NCBI RefSeq assembly: GCF_025766255.1
Contig: NW_026516693.1
Location: forward strand, 361,007-425,006
Reading direction: 5' to 3'
Length of the DNA stretch: 64,000 nt
Source: Zychaea mexicana
Taxonomy: Eukaryota; Mucoromycota; Mucoromycetes; Mucorales; Lichtheimiaceae
Made by a program: the position numbers and the translations under genes. The notes under the pieces were generated by a model. It searched no databases and was not told the origin of the DNA. It worked only from the letters and a program-made list of their open reading frames with translations. This document shows positions 33,701 to 45,767 of this stretch, in pieces (position 1 is the stretch's first letter; the number at the start of each line of letters is the position of its first letter).

Positions 33701-35101
33701 AGCTCACACATACGTTACTCGAGTGTTGTGAGAATGGACGAGAATTTGGCGTGGTGGATACTGGTTTATCGACGTTGACGCAACTAATGAAGAAACGACA
33801 TCGGTTTGTAAAAGATGATGCGCTCAAAAAGAGGACAGTAGCAAAACGAATCATGGACAATGTAAGTTGTGTTTTTTTTTGTACCCTCCTTTTAAAAAAA
33901 GAGAAAGATGAGAAGAATACTGTCCCCCTTCAAAGTGTAACTAAAGTTCCAAGATTAGTTGTGGGGATTCTTGGCACCAGCAGCACCCTTATTACATATG
34001 CGCACTGTACAGTTGATATGGCTGTTGACAAAGGCGACCCTACCACATCAAATCGAAACTGTCATTTCAAGTTACTTGATTACACACCATGACGACAATA
34101 ACAACAACAATGAACGATTATTGAACTATGAAAAGTTTGGTATTCTTTGGGAGTTCTCGGAAGACGTCTTGGAAACCGCCACGACATTTGCACGACCCAT
34201 GTTTCTGATTTTGGACTTGATACAAGAAGGAGCATCACCTGTGGACCGTCGTGTGGGCGAAACCTGGCTACGATGTCATTTACGTAGCTATGTACGCGTG
34301 TTGGAGCCGTTTGTATTGACCATGCTAAGCAAGAACATTATTCGTCGACCTACTGAAAAAAAGATCCCACATGAGCATCAAGTGCTCTATAATAATAACA
34401 CCAATAACGATAATGCGGAACAAGTGGATGCGATTGTGTCGTATTATTTATACATGCGGCCCTTTGACACGGCGACCGTCGAATACATGTTCAAGCATCT
34501 GATTTCATTGGTGAACTTTGGGTCGTTGGGGTTTCTCAAGACATGCAAGAATCATCGAGTGGTGGCCGGTGCTGGAGGAGCAATGCCTGAGTTGATTGAA
34601 TCTTCTTTGGGTATTAATATTCAAGGTTAACATTGTAATATAAAGGGACGACAAAGGAAAAGCGGACTAATGAAACGTGATACTATTAGCAGAAGACACC
34701 GGACTATCGTTCCTAGAACTACTGGTTCAGATTTCACTAAGGTAAGCTTTTTTAAGGTTGTCACCAGTAAGAAACTTTATAACGTTTAAATTGAAAAAGC
34801 GACTAAAAAGTTTGATGATGGATCATGATGATGATGATGATGATGATGTTTTTTAAGGTATCTGGAGACCGAGCCATGTGACAAGTACAAGTCAAGCATG
34901 CTCAAGTCAGTGCGCAGTATCCAACTGCATGCAGCGGAGCTACTTTACCAGACGATATCGAAATTGGACCATGTTGATATGAAGCTGACACGACTGATTC
35001 AAGAAAGCGTGCTACGCAAACTATTATTTTGCATATCGACCAGCGATTTGGAACTGCAGCAAAAGCTACTACACTTGTTGCATGCAACGATGGCCATCAT
35101 T

Positions 35102-35132
<31 letters not shown>

Positions 35133-37241
35133 TCAACAAAACAGCAACAAACTCACCTGACCATCGTTCTTCGTCCTATCGTCGGAAAACCTCTGTGGAT
35201 AGTACTACGACGACGATAACGCAACAGAATGAAGCTGCACTCTTGGCACAATATGCAAGCGACGCCGTGCCTCGTGCTGCTGCATCATCATCATCTTCTT
35301 TATCATCGCATCATCAGCATCATCATCCACCCGCATCTATCGCCCAAGCCAATGCCATTGAAGCCATCGATGTAGCCACTTGTACATCCGCTTTGTTTGT
35401 GAAATGTACGACGGATGCGTTCATGCTGACAAGCAATCGACCCATTCTACAACACTGGATGGATTTTGTGCTTGCTTCGTTACCGCATATGCGCGGTGGT
35501 TTCCGACAGATGGTGATTCCCATCCTGATGTGTGTCTGTGAACAAATCACCATGTGTCACACTGCTGTACGACTCTTGATGCATGGTGATATGGCGTCTC
35601 TATCAGCGTCGTCCTACGCCTCAGAATATACCAGCAAGAATAAAAACAACAACAAAAGACATCATCATGGCCCTTATCTACAAGAAACGAGCGCCGTCAT
35701 TGGTGGACCTGAGCAGGATATTTTGGTGTTTTTGAACGGTATTGAAAAGATCTTGTTATTTTGTTTGATGGACCGTACACTCAACGATGACTGGCATCCA
35801 ACAACAACAACAACAACAACAAACGATCAATCACCCTTGTTACTACCCATCCCTCGAGTCGCAGACAATTCCACACTCAAGGGATTCGCCCAACTCGTCC
35901 ATTCTGACGAGTTACTGGTTCGTAACAGCAACAACAACAACAATACCACCAGAGCACGTGACATTATGCTGTATCATTTACCGATTGTCCTCCACATCTT
36001 ACTCGATGTGTGGCGCGTCTTTCGCCAACCGCATTGGGATAAAGAAACATCTGCCGCACTTGGAGTTGCCAAGATGGATGCGGTACTACAAAGTTTTGCG
36101 TATGCTGCAGATCATGTCAAGGCCCGACTCGAAACCATCTTTGAACGTCTCTACAAGTATTGTCCGCTCGATTACATTGAAGGCTTCACTGAAATCTTTT
36201 TCATGGAAAACCCCATTGCTTTGGAATATGAAGCGTCACCGAATCATTTTGATTTGATGGCGATTGAAGTCTTGTCCCAGACACCGACGAGCTCGCCACA
36301 TCATATCTTGTCGACTCTTTTGGATGGTATTCGTCAACGGACGCCCGGCATGCAGGTCCATCGCCGAAGACATATTCAACGTACTGGCAAATTGTAAGTA
36401 GTACAGTGTACATTTTTATTTTTTTTATTTTTTTGATACTAAAATAGACTATGTTTTAATAAAGAACGGACACATCGATATTACGGTTTGCGGAAATATA
36501 TTCCAGCAATTTATTGAAAACGGATACCCTGGCTTATTTATGGCCATTGATGCACTCGTTTGCTAAAGACTATCTGTCACAGGCACAAGCATACAAAACC
36601 ATCTTTCCGGGCCTGTTGCGGTTCTTGACCGTAGCTGTGGATGGACTGACACGAAATTCTCGTGCGAGTGGTTCAGCAACGCCTACATCAACAACAACAA
36701 CCGGAGTGATGGAAGACCGTAAAGCACGACGTGATGCACAAGATCTATATCAACGATGTGTCGACTATTGTATATTGATTGCCGGACGATCATTTGACCA
36801 AGGATTATGGTTACGACGATCCACCAATGTATATGATGGTGGTGGTGGTGGTGGTGGATTAGGAGGGAGTGCTTTAGACATCACCACTGCAAGTAATCTC
36901 TCCACAACAGGATTAGACGATGGATCACCATCGACACCGACAGATACTTTATCTTTGTCAGACACCATGAGCGAGCATCATCATCATCATCATCACAACA
37001 ACAACAACATTGTGCGCAACTTGTCCTCAAGCAATGTGTCAGAATTGGAAAAGAAGGCTAGTTGGAAATCGCGTGAGGATGTCATGATTGCTCAAGTCAA
37101 TGGATATCTCGCAACCACCGTCATACCCAACTTGCCGCAATTGATTGGTGATCAAGACAGAATCAACTCGTTGCTTAATAACCTGGTGTATTATGTCATT
37201 GGGCCTGCTTTACGAACACGCGCAGTGTAAGTTATTCTCTT

Positions 37242-37272
<31 letters not shown>

Positions 37273-38632
37273 GAGTGAGAAGAAAGTAATAGCGGTTTGG
37301 GGGGGGTTGGAGATAAAGATCAAATCTTTAATAACGGGTAATGATGACAGATTCAGCAAAATCGCAGTCATACTCGATCAGATTTGCGAAATGACACACT
37401 TGACATTCAGTTACAAGACCTGGCGCAAAGAAGTCTGGGAAGTGTTTCTAGACAATCGATTTTTCTACATGAGCGCGACGACGGCCAGAAAATGGCGACA
37501 GATCATCCAAACCGTGTTTTCGTTGGAAAAAGAGACGCGATTCACTGAATTGATGAGTCGAGTGACGACCTCGCCCACATCCAACACGGCGTTCTTTACG
37601 ACCAGCAAAGATCAAGAAACATTGAACCGTGCATTGAACCTGCGACGCTTATCATATGTCATCTTTTGTGGCAACAATGACCAATATGTGCCGCAATTGC
37701 CAATCATTCAAGAAAAGCTCGTCGAACTGCTCAAATTGGATCACGGCGAAATGGTCCATGCAGAGATTTATCTTTGTTTGCGTATCATGTTGGTTCGGTT
37801 TTCTCAAAAGCATTTGTTGAACTTTTGGCCTGTGCTTATCACGGAATTGGTATGTGTGCGAGTCGCGTGTTGCTGATCAGCGAGTTTAGGTTCTGGGATT
37901 GTCTGTGTATGTGGACACAAAAAAAACAAAAAAACTGAAAGAGATGGACATGAAAGGTTACTAAAAAGAGTAAATTAGATGCGTCTCTTTAATGCATTCT
38001 TGTACAACAACGTGAACGATCGTCCCGAGGAAGCACAGATCGCACTAGCGGGATGCAAATTCTTGGACCTGCTCTGTGCACTCGAACTTGATGCTTTCCA
38101 AATGTAAAAAAAAAAATGTTTGTCTTCTCTGCTAAGCTATCATGCCCCATCAGCTAACAGTATTTCTCTCTCTCTCTAAACCAGATACGAATGGATCTTT
38201 ATTCGAGACACAGTAGCCTCTTCGATTATTAACCAATCCCAAAACAACAAAGAGCAAGCAGGACCGACACCCATGATGGATAAGCTGAGTGAAAAGCTAG
38301 CAGAGACGAGTGACAGTGTCACTAGCCAGACACGAGCAGTCTTTGACGCGTTTCCCAACGACACCATGACGATGACGACGACGACGACAACAAGCGACTA
38401 TCGACCTAATGCAATGACGCCTATTCCTTCGTTGGGACAATTGAAAAGACCCATGTTGACAATGCGGAGTATCAGCAGCATCCAACAATTGGCGTTTTTT
38501 GTCGAACATGTTTCGTTGTATGCATACCAATGTTCATTTACCCTAGCCCATCCGGATATGCCTTTCATAGAGAGTTTGTTGCAAACAGACTTGTTAGAAG
38601 GCGATATCGAAAGTGATTTTGCTTCTTCCTAG
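30715..38632 (+). CDS. DOP1: DOP1 (Dopey) family protein, 16 exons
   Basis: Dopey proteins are large helical-repeat peripheral membrane proteins that act with Mon2 in endosome-to-Golgi traffic. The N-terminal Dopey domain is clear: YHSDPRFRKYVQLIEKNLNS, NEWADIISFLGRLLK, ALNYLLRRLPKI, YMVRAFAATLGDAQLL. Exons: 30715-30849, 31002-31127, 31216-31296, 31376-31504, 31604-31754, 31840-31978, 32063-32528, 32609-32854, 32953-33861, 33959-34625, 34690-34741, 34858-36393, 36507-37226, 37351-37849, 37979-38103, 38185-38632. They join in phase to 2142 aa, within the size range of DOP1. The C-terminus is Leu-rich as in the family. Low-complexity inserts (poly-Gly near 33090, poly-Ala near 35105, poly-His near 36980) sit between conserved helices. 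A second ATG at 30718 is equally possible as start. Confidence 0.93.
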
Positions 38633-38856
38633 CTAGCCGTCCCCTCTAAAATATAAAAAATTAAAAACGAGTGTTGTCATGACATCACGATTACTGCGTT
38701 GTTCCCCCCCAAAAAAGAAATAGCTGACGGAGTTTTTCCCCCCTCTCCGCACCTTTAGAATTCATGCCTTTGTGCTGCTTGAAACGTGGGTGCATATTAT
38801 TAACGCCCGATACGCTTTTTTTTTTTCTTTTATCTTAACCTGAAACGATTAAAAAC

Positions 38857-41477
38857 ATGCCGCCTGTGGTTGGAATCGCATGGGCCATTTACGGCATCGT
38901 TGTAGCGGTAAATATATATAAAAGAGAAACGTTTTCTCGCTTGAGAGCTGGCACTTGGGATAAAGGAGAGAAATGTGTGTTGTTTCGAGAGAAAAGAATG
39001 GAGCCCCATTCACACAAATACTATAATACTGTCAAAAGATAACCCCCATACATATATATACACACACACACACACACATGCCATGTCTACTCACATTATG
39101 TCTACACAAAAACAAAAAACAACCACACGGGGGGGGGGTAAAATGATGATAGGGCCTCTTTGTATTCAGTTCAGGCTTCACACGCTACTACCAACACAAA
39201 CAAGAAAGCGAAGCATTCGCGACGGTAGTGACCGTGTTCGCATTGACGTTAATCCTGGCAACCTTGGCATTGACACCGATTGACATTTTCTTGGTGTCGT
39301 CGACCGTGGATGGCGAAACGGGCATGAAAAAGAAATGGGCGGATCCAGACACGATCTTTTGGATGACGACCACCGTACAAATCGTCTACTATGGCTGCTA
39401 TGGGTTGATTGCCTTTTCCAGTTTCTTTTTGATTCCATTTGCCTATTTTTATTATGAAGAGGATGAAGGTGATGACGAGGCGTTGAGCCGGGCCCAGCAG
39501 AGGAGACAACGCGCGTGGGGTGCGCTCAAGTACACGAGTTTTTTCATTGTCATTTGTGCGCTCTTGCTCTTGTTTGGCCTGTTCGTCAAGCCTTCACAAC
39601 GGCCGCCGAAATTGGATTTGGATTGGTTTGAGAAGCTGTTGACTGAGAGCAGTAAGTTTTTCCATGGGAGAGCGGCCTTGTAAAAAGGGGAAGAGTGACT
39701 AACATGAATGGGGTTTAGATGGGGAGAAATCCATTTCGTTCGTGGTCGCTTGCCTGATTCTGCTTGGCATGCTTGTCTTTATTGGCTATACGGTAAAAAA
39801 AAGAAGCTTTTTTTTTTTACTACATGGGGGCTTGTGTGTGGGTTTGTATAGGGTTGGACACTGACCCCACAAAAATAAAGGCACCAGGATTGTCATTACT
39901 GCCAATGAACATGATCAAAGGACGACGTCGGTTAGAAGCAGAAAACCAGGATGTGGACAACCGGCTGGCTGTGAACCGTGAGCGACAGCGTGAACTGCAA
40001 GCACGCTACACAGGTACAAGTAAGGCGATCAGTGCACGCGATCAACGCGAGCTTGATAACTTGGATGATGAGGAAAGGTATATATATATATATATATATA
40101 CTCTCATTTGTGTGTCCTGCACACAAGAAAAGGTACTCAAGACCCCAGGGCGTGTGTTTCATTATTAGAATCTTGACGCGACGATTGCGAACCATCCAAG
40201 AAGATCAGTCGGGTCTATGGCAACGTCTCCTCAAGGTGATCAGACCCTTTGAGGTAACGTGTGTAAATTAATTACCTTTTTTTACTGGGGGGGAGAGTGT
40301 GGGGTGGGGGGAAACAAAGAAAAGTGATTGATTTGATTGATTGATTGATTGATGTGCGTAAAGTAGATTTTGATTGGTTTTTTGCTGTTGGCACTGACTT
40401 GGGTGGTCATAGCTTCTATTTTCTTGACCATGTGAGTTCATTCTTGTAAGAAACAAACGCGCTCTTTCTAAAAGACTCTCACTGATGATTGATGAAATGA
40501 TATATACAGAGTTGACAAGCTCACGTATTCGGTATGTGGCAAGCAGTGCGGCTACATTATCAGCCATCCCGACCTGTTCAATCCAGTCAATGTCATCTTT
40601 GTCAAGCTGGCAAAGTATTTCCCACTGGACAATGTGTTTATGGTGCTGCTGATTGTGTACTTCTTCCTTGCCACCATGTCGGGCGTGATCACCTTGGGCG
40701 TCAGGTTCTTGTGGGTCGCGCTGTTCCGGATTCGTAAAGGAGCCACGATGCCTCAAGGGTTGCTTTTCTCAACGATTCTATTAACGCTCAGCTTGCTTGC
40801 ATTGAACTATTCATTAACGGCTGTCGTGGCACCTGGATATGCACACTTTGGAAGTCAAGTCTATGTAAGTAGGTGATGGGGGTGGGGGGGGTGGGGGAGG
40901 AATTACACGGAGTTTGGAAATCGATGCGTGTATGTGTACGCAGATGAATAAAAAAAAAAAAAGCCGTCGTATATAATGCAAAACAAATGCAGTGCAATTA
41001 CACAGAAGGAGGTCAGCGCGACTGTACGGACCATATGGACAAGATTGTGCCTTGCGATATCTATGCACCTACAGGTTAGTGATCTCTCGGCGAGGAGGAG
41101 GGGTTGATGGAACACTGGCTGATTGCCTTATAATTTCTTTGGTAGAAATTTGCACACCGACCATCACATCCACGTTGATTGATCGCATTGTGGTCAACAC
41201 ACCGTTCTTTGGGGCCATCTACTATTACTCGCAATGGGCCTTCTTGGTCGTGTTTGTGCTTGGGTTCTTGGTTGCCTTGTTCCGACGACCGCGCGACAAT
41301 GTGGATATGGAATCTGCAGATGTGGATGCAGAGCAAGAGGATGAAGAGCAGCGCGGCCTTTTGGACGGTAGAAGAAGAACGACGACGACGACGATGGGTG
41401 CAAGTGCGAGCGGAACGAGCGGAAATGAAAGTAATCAAGGCCAGCAGCAGCAGCAGCAGCAGCAGCAGTATGTATGA
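38857..41477 (+). CDS. LMBD1-type lysosomal/vacuolar membrane protein, 9 exons
   Basis: Belongs to the LMBR1-like family, which in animals includes LMBRD1, needed for lysosomal cobalamin export; many fungi carry it as a probable cobalamin transporter. Exons 38857-38907, 39153-39651, 39719-39792, 39881-40077, 40169-40253, 40367-40431, 40510-40864, 40993-41074 and 41146-41477 join in phase to 579 aa, the usual length. About nine hydrophobic helices are visible, starting with VVGIAWAIYGIVVA. Family blocks include TPIDIFLVSSTVDG, FWMTTTVQIVYYGCYGLIAF, LLPMNMIKGRRRLEAE, a coiled cytosolic loop (39930-40253), VCGKQCGYIISHP and YAHFGSQVY. The tail is acidic and ends in poly-Gln. Substrate in fungi is unproven. 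Confidence 0.9.
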
Positions 41478-42378
41478 TTGGAGACCCACATGATTTTTTA
41501 TTTTCTTATTACAACATAACTGTAATGCCATTGCATGCACCGTATATGCTTGTTTGCTGCAAGGCAAGCAGTCATCATCATCTTATTATTATTATTATAT
41601 GGTCTGGGCCGTGCTTGCGTCTTATTTCTGAGAGAATATGCAAGCCGTTGCCCATTTTGGGATGATGAACCGTAAATAACTTTTTGTTTTCGTTGAATAA
41701 AGAAAAAAATTGCAGTGTTTTTTTTGTTTGTTCACTTGTGGGCCCTCTATCCTTCCCCATTATTAATGAACAAAGAAAAAGGCGTAAAAGCACAAGTGTG
41801 GGCGACACAGACTTGGGACTGTGACTGGTGCAACACACACACACACACACATACACACACACCATCAGACACCCAGCAGCATGGGAATGAACGACATGAA
41901 GAAAAAGTGAGTTGATGGGTGATACAGAAAAATGCTGATCGTCATTTCTTTCAAGAAGGTGTGTGTGTGTGTGTGTGCGTAACAAGCGTGTGCGACGCAT
42001 GCTAATGACCAAACTTGGCAAGACGCATGGACTTGTACTTGCATTTGAATAAGTGCATGAGTAGCAGCAGCAAGCAAGCAAGCAGCAGAAGCAGCAAGTC
42101 TTAATTAAGTTGGAATTGCTACACACTCTAAAGCAAACTAACAAAGTAGGCAGTCGGCCCGGTTCGCTTTGCTACTGCTGCTCCTGCTGCTTGCTCCTGC
42201 TGCCTGCTCCTGCTGCCTGCTCCTGCTCCTGCTCCTGCTGCTTGCAACTTGCATATAAATAATTCTACTCTTGTCTTTCTTTGTTTCTTTCCTTCTTTCT
42301 TTCACTCCTCATCACTTTCTCTCTTTTACTTACTCTTCTTACTCTCAACTCTCCAACCAAGCACTACTAATCCACCCC
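41478..42378 (+). promoter_or_regulatory. Long upstream region of the C2H2 factor gene
   Basis: No coding exon seen. It contains microsatellites ((CA)n near 41831, (GT)n near 41959), a GCAGCAAGCAAGCAAGC tract near 42066 and a CTCCTGCTGC tandem at 42178-42245. A CT-rich tract at 42275-42350 lies just before the start codon and probably marks the transcription start region. Confidence 0.5.
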
Positions 42379-43481
42379 ATGGACCACCTCAGTTTTCAAC
42401 ACCAGTTCCATTCGCTGACAGAATACCTAAAACAATCGCCCGACCTGTTGTCATCGCCCGAACAAGACCAGTGGAAGAAGCGACGACGAAGCATGAGCTC
42501 GACCACAAGCTCCAGTGATTCCAACAACGACCCTTTCGACGCGTCCTTTTCTACGCCTGCCGCCTGTGCCTCGCCACTCCTGCTGCCTCCGCAACACCAG
42601 GCCCACCACCACCACCTCCATCAACATGCGAGCACAACCTGTACTGTTCCTGCGATGAATGTGATGCAGCCTCCTCCTCCGTTGATGATGATGGACCAAC
42701 TCTTTTCGTACCCGGGTTTCTTTACCACGCCTAATGCTTCGGGTGACAACTGCTATGATCATCAAGTTGCTGTTGCTGCTGCTGCTGCTGCTGCAATGTG
42801 GGCACCCACACCTCCCATGGACACCCTCAACACGCCTTGCTCTTCCCGGTCGCCCACACCGCCCCATCATCAGCAGCAGTACCCATACCAGTACCAGTAC
42901 CAATACCAACAACCTTCTTCACTCTTCTCTGCTGCTCCTGCACAAACAGCAACAACAACAACATCTCCATCCATGTCTCCATCATCATTACACGAACAAG
43001 AACCGTCGGTGGTGGCAGAACCAAAGCCAAAGCCAACAACCCAGAAAAAGACACAAAAGAAAAAGGAAAAGCGCATGTCAGGCCGGCGGGTGATGAATTT
43101 ATCAACCGATGAAGCTGCAGCCGAACGACGACTGTACCGGTGTAACGAGTCGGGATGCGGCAAACTCTTTAAGCGTTCCGAACATGTCAAACGCCATTAT
43201 CGATCCATTCACACAAAGGAAAAACGTAAGTAACGATCCAAAAGGAGGGAGGGAGGACGGGGGGTTAATTTGGCATATAAAGAAAACTGTAAGTTGACAT
43301 GCTTTTATCAATAGCATACGAATGCCCTTACTCTGAATGCAAGAAACGGTTTTCTCGCTCGGATAACTTGAACCAACATATTCGAATCCATCGTCAGTCA
43401 TCATCATCATCATCATCACCTACTACTACTACTACTACAACTTCCAAGGAACTATCAAACAAGCGCAGGCGCTTGGATTAA
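42379..43481 (+). CDS. C2H2 zinc-finger transcription factor, Msn2/4-like
   Basis: Two exons, 42379-43225 and 43315-43481, join in phase to 337 aa. The start is the ATG in CCACCCCATGG (MDHLSFQHQF). The N-terminal 250 residues are Gln/His/Ser/Pro-rich with an Ala run, typical of an activation region. A basic stretch (KKTQKKKEKRMSGRR) precedes two C-terminal C2H2 fingers: YRCNESGCGKLFKRSEHVKRH and, across the intron, YECPYSECKKRFSRSDNLNQH. The contact residues RSEH.KRH and RSDNL.QH match Msn2/Msn4/Seb1-type factors that bind AGGGG stress elements. Target genes cannot be inferred from the sequence. The tail is Ser/Thr-rich and ends KRRRLD. Confidence 0.88.
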
Positions 43482-45736
43482 AAAAACAAACACGCAATTC
43501 ACCTTTTACTTAGTATACACACACACACGCACTTTTTTTTTCATCTTACGACCACACACACTATGTTTTTTTCATTCTTTACAACATACCCCACACACAC
43601 ACACACCATGGACACTCGTTTTTTTCATTTTTCATTTTTCTTTTGCTTTTTAATAATTACGGTTTTTCAATTTTTTTTTTTTTACTTGGTGCTTTATGTT
43701 CTTGGGCTTAATAAAACCGAAAGAAAAACTTGTCATCATTTTGCATTTAAAAATACAATTCCAGATTTGTTTTTTTTGGGAGGGCTTATTTTGACACTGG
43801 CAACGTTTTTTTCTTCCCAGATACGGCAGGTTTGTGTGGGGGTGAAAAATTCATTGTGCTGATTTACACACACACTGGATACCCTTTTTGTTAGCCTGGG
43901 AACATGATTCGCTGATATAGCATCATCACCACCCAAACCATCATGCTTTTTTTTTTAAAAAAAATGGGGGTTGATAAAGTAAGTTTGTAGGCTATAGAGC
44001 CAAAAATTAAAAAAAAAAAAAAAAGGCCGTCAAATACTGTATCTAGAACCCTTCAGGTCAAAGCAAGTATTGTAAATGCTGGTCAAACAAGTAACATCAT
44101 TCTACATCACCCACGGAAACGCTTTTGCTTGAGAGCAATCTGGAAACTCCGGTCATAGTTAGTAGTTGAGCCTGGCCGAGGGTGGGGGTGGTCGGTGCAT
44201 TTGATTTGCGGACAAGTATATCCAAAGTGTGTGTGCCGTGCCTGGACCACCTTTTTTTGAACCCTCGCTAATCCCGCTTCCGGCCGGACCTTCCCGCCCA
44301 TCCATTTTTTTTCCTAAAATGCTAAACCGGACGACGACCCCATGGATCCGTTAGTACGTTTAATATCATGATGCTGATATCTAATTTTGTTTCCTCCCCC
44401 CCCCCACTTTTTTTTGTTCCCGGAATTGTACATCCGATCTCGATTCTAATAGCTATTAACGCACGTCCATGATATGTGCCTTCCACTTTGAATGCTTCCC
44501 GATAAAAAATTCCTACAATGTCACTTTTGACACATTTTTTTTCTTTCCTGGTCAAAGTGACAGTCGTTTTTTGAAAGGTCAACCACTACTCGCTCTACCA
44601 GCCAGTATAGTTTCTCTTAAATGTATATGTGTTTGTATTCTTCCATATGTATTACATAGTAACTCATATCACGACGAAGCGGTAAAAAAAAAAAAGGTAG
44701 AGGGCGCACAGGGCAACAAAGAATGGGCTCATTTATTGTTGTTCTTCTTGGCGCAATTACAGCAGCAGCAGGGACATGTTCTTCACCTACGACCGGAACC
44801 CCTGTCGCCGACCTCCGGACGAAAGCGGACTATGGCCAATCTTTTTATTTTTTACTTTATTTGTTGGCTATACCGCTCTAACTGTATTGGTATACGGCGG
44901 AAGATATGTACTATGTAGGGTGATGATGACGAGATTTCCGGTCATGCATGAGCGGGGGGGGGTGGGGTGGGGAGGAGGATGATCATCGTCTTCTTCCTCC
45001 GACCCATTTTTTCTTTCATTTTGTGCAGCACACGCAAAGCACCTAAAAAAAGCCGTTATCCCCGCTTTTGCCCCTCAATAAGAATGACGTTCTTTGTTCC
45101 CATGGCAATTAAAGCGATTGCTAGGCATTGGGTGGTTACTTGAAACCATAAGCCGACACTCATCTGTTTATTTCCAGGCACCATTCTGGACACATTACTG
45201 TTAAAACTTTCGAAAGTAGCACATCCGTGCCGTACATGTTTTGGGCGTGTATAATCCATAGAAACAGGTTTGACACTCATTTCTTTGTGCACCATGCAGC
45301 ACACTTTCTCCTTTTAGATGCCACCCAGAGAAACTAGGAGGGGGGGGGTTATGACAAAATGATTCGACAGAAAGTATCTTACATCCCGCCCCTCTCCCTC
45401 CCCTCCGGGGCCAATAGGCTATTGACTTTTTTTCATAAAGTGTAAAGGAAAGCAGTATAATTCGTTGTTCTAGAACAAAAGGGGGGGAGGGGGCTTTTCA
45501 AAGATCGACTTTATGTAAGGCGGAAGCCGCAAACTTGCCAAATGGGTTTGTTGGCTCACTCATATAAACTCATGCATAAGAATATGCAGCAATACATCAT
45601 CATCATCATCATCATCGCGGGGTTGTTTACCCGCCCTTCCGTTGCTTAGAGCACTTGCCTGCAAAAAGTGTTTATTTTGCTTGATGACGGTATACACCTA
45701 TGCTGTTGGCTCTCATTGGATAATTTGCTTTTATTT

Positions 45737-45767
<31 letters not shown>

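Noticed and set aside
41076..41567. 163-aa minus-strand ORF opposite the last LMBD1 exon
   Set aside because: Low-complexity antisense of poly-Gln and conserved LMBD1 codons; no independent evidence.
42451..42912. Long minus-strand ORF opposite the C2H2 factor
   Set aside because: Generated by Gln/His/Ser codon repeats on the plus strand; the plus-strand zinc-finger protein explains the sequence.
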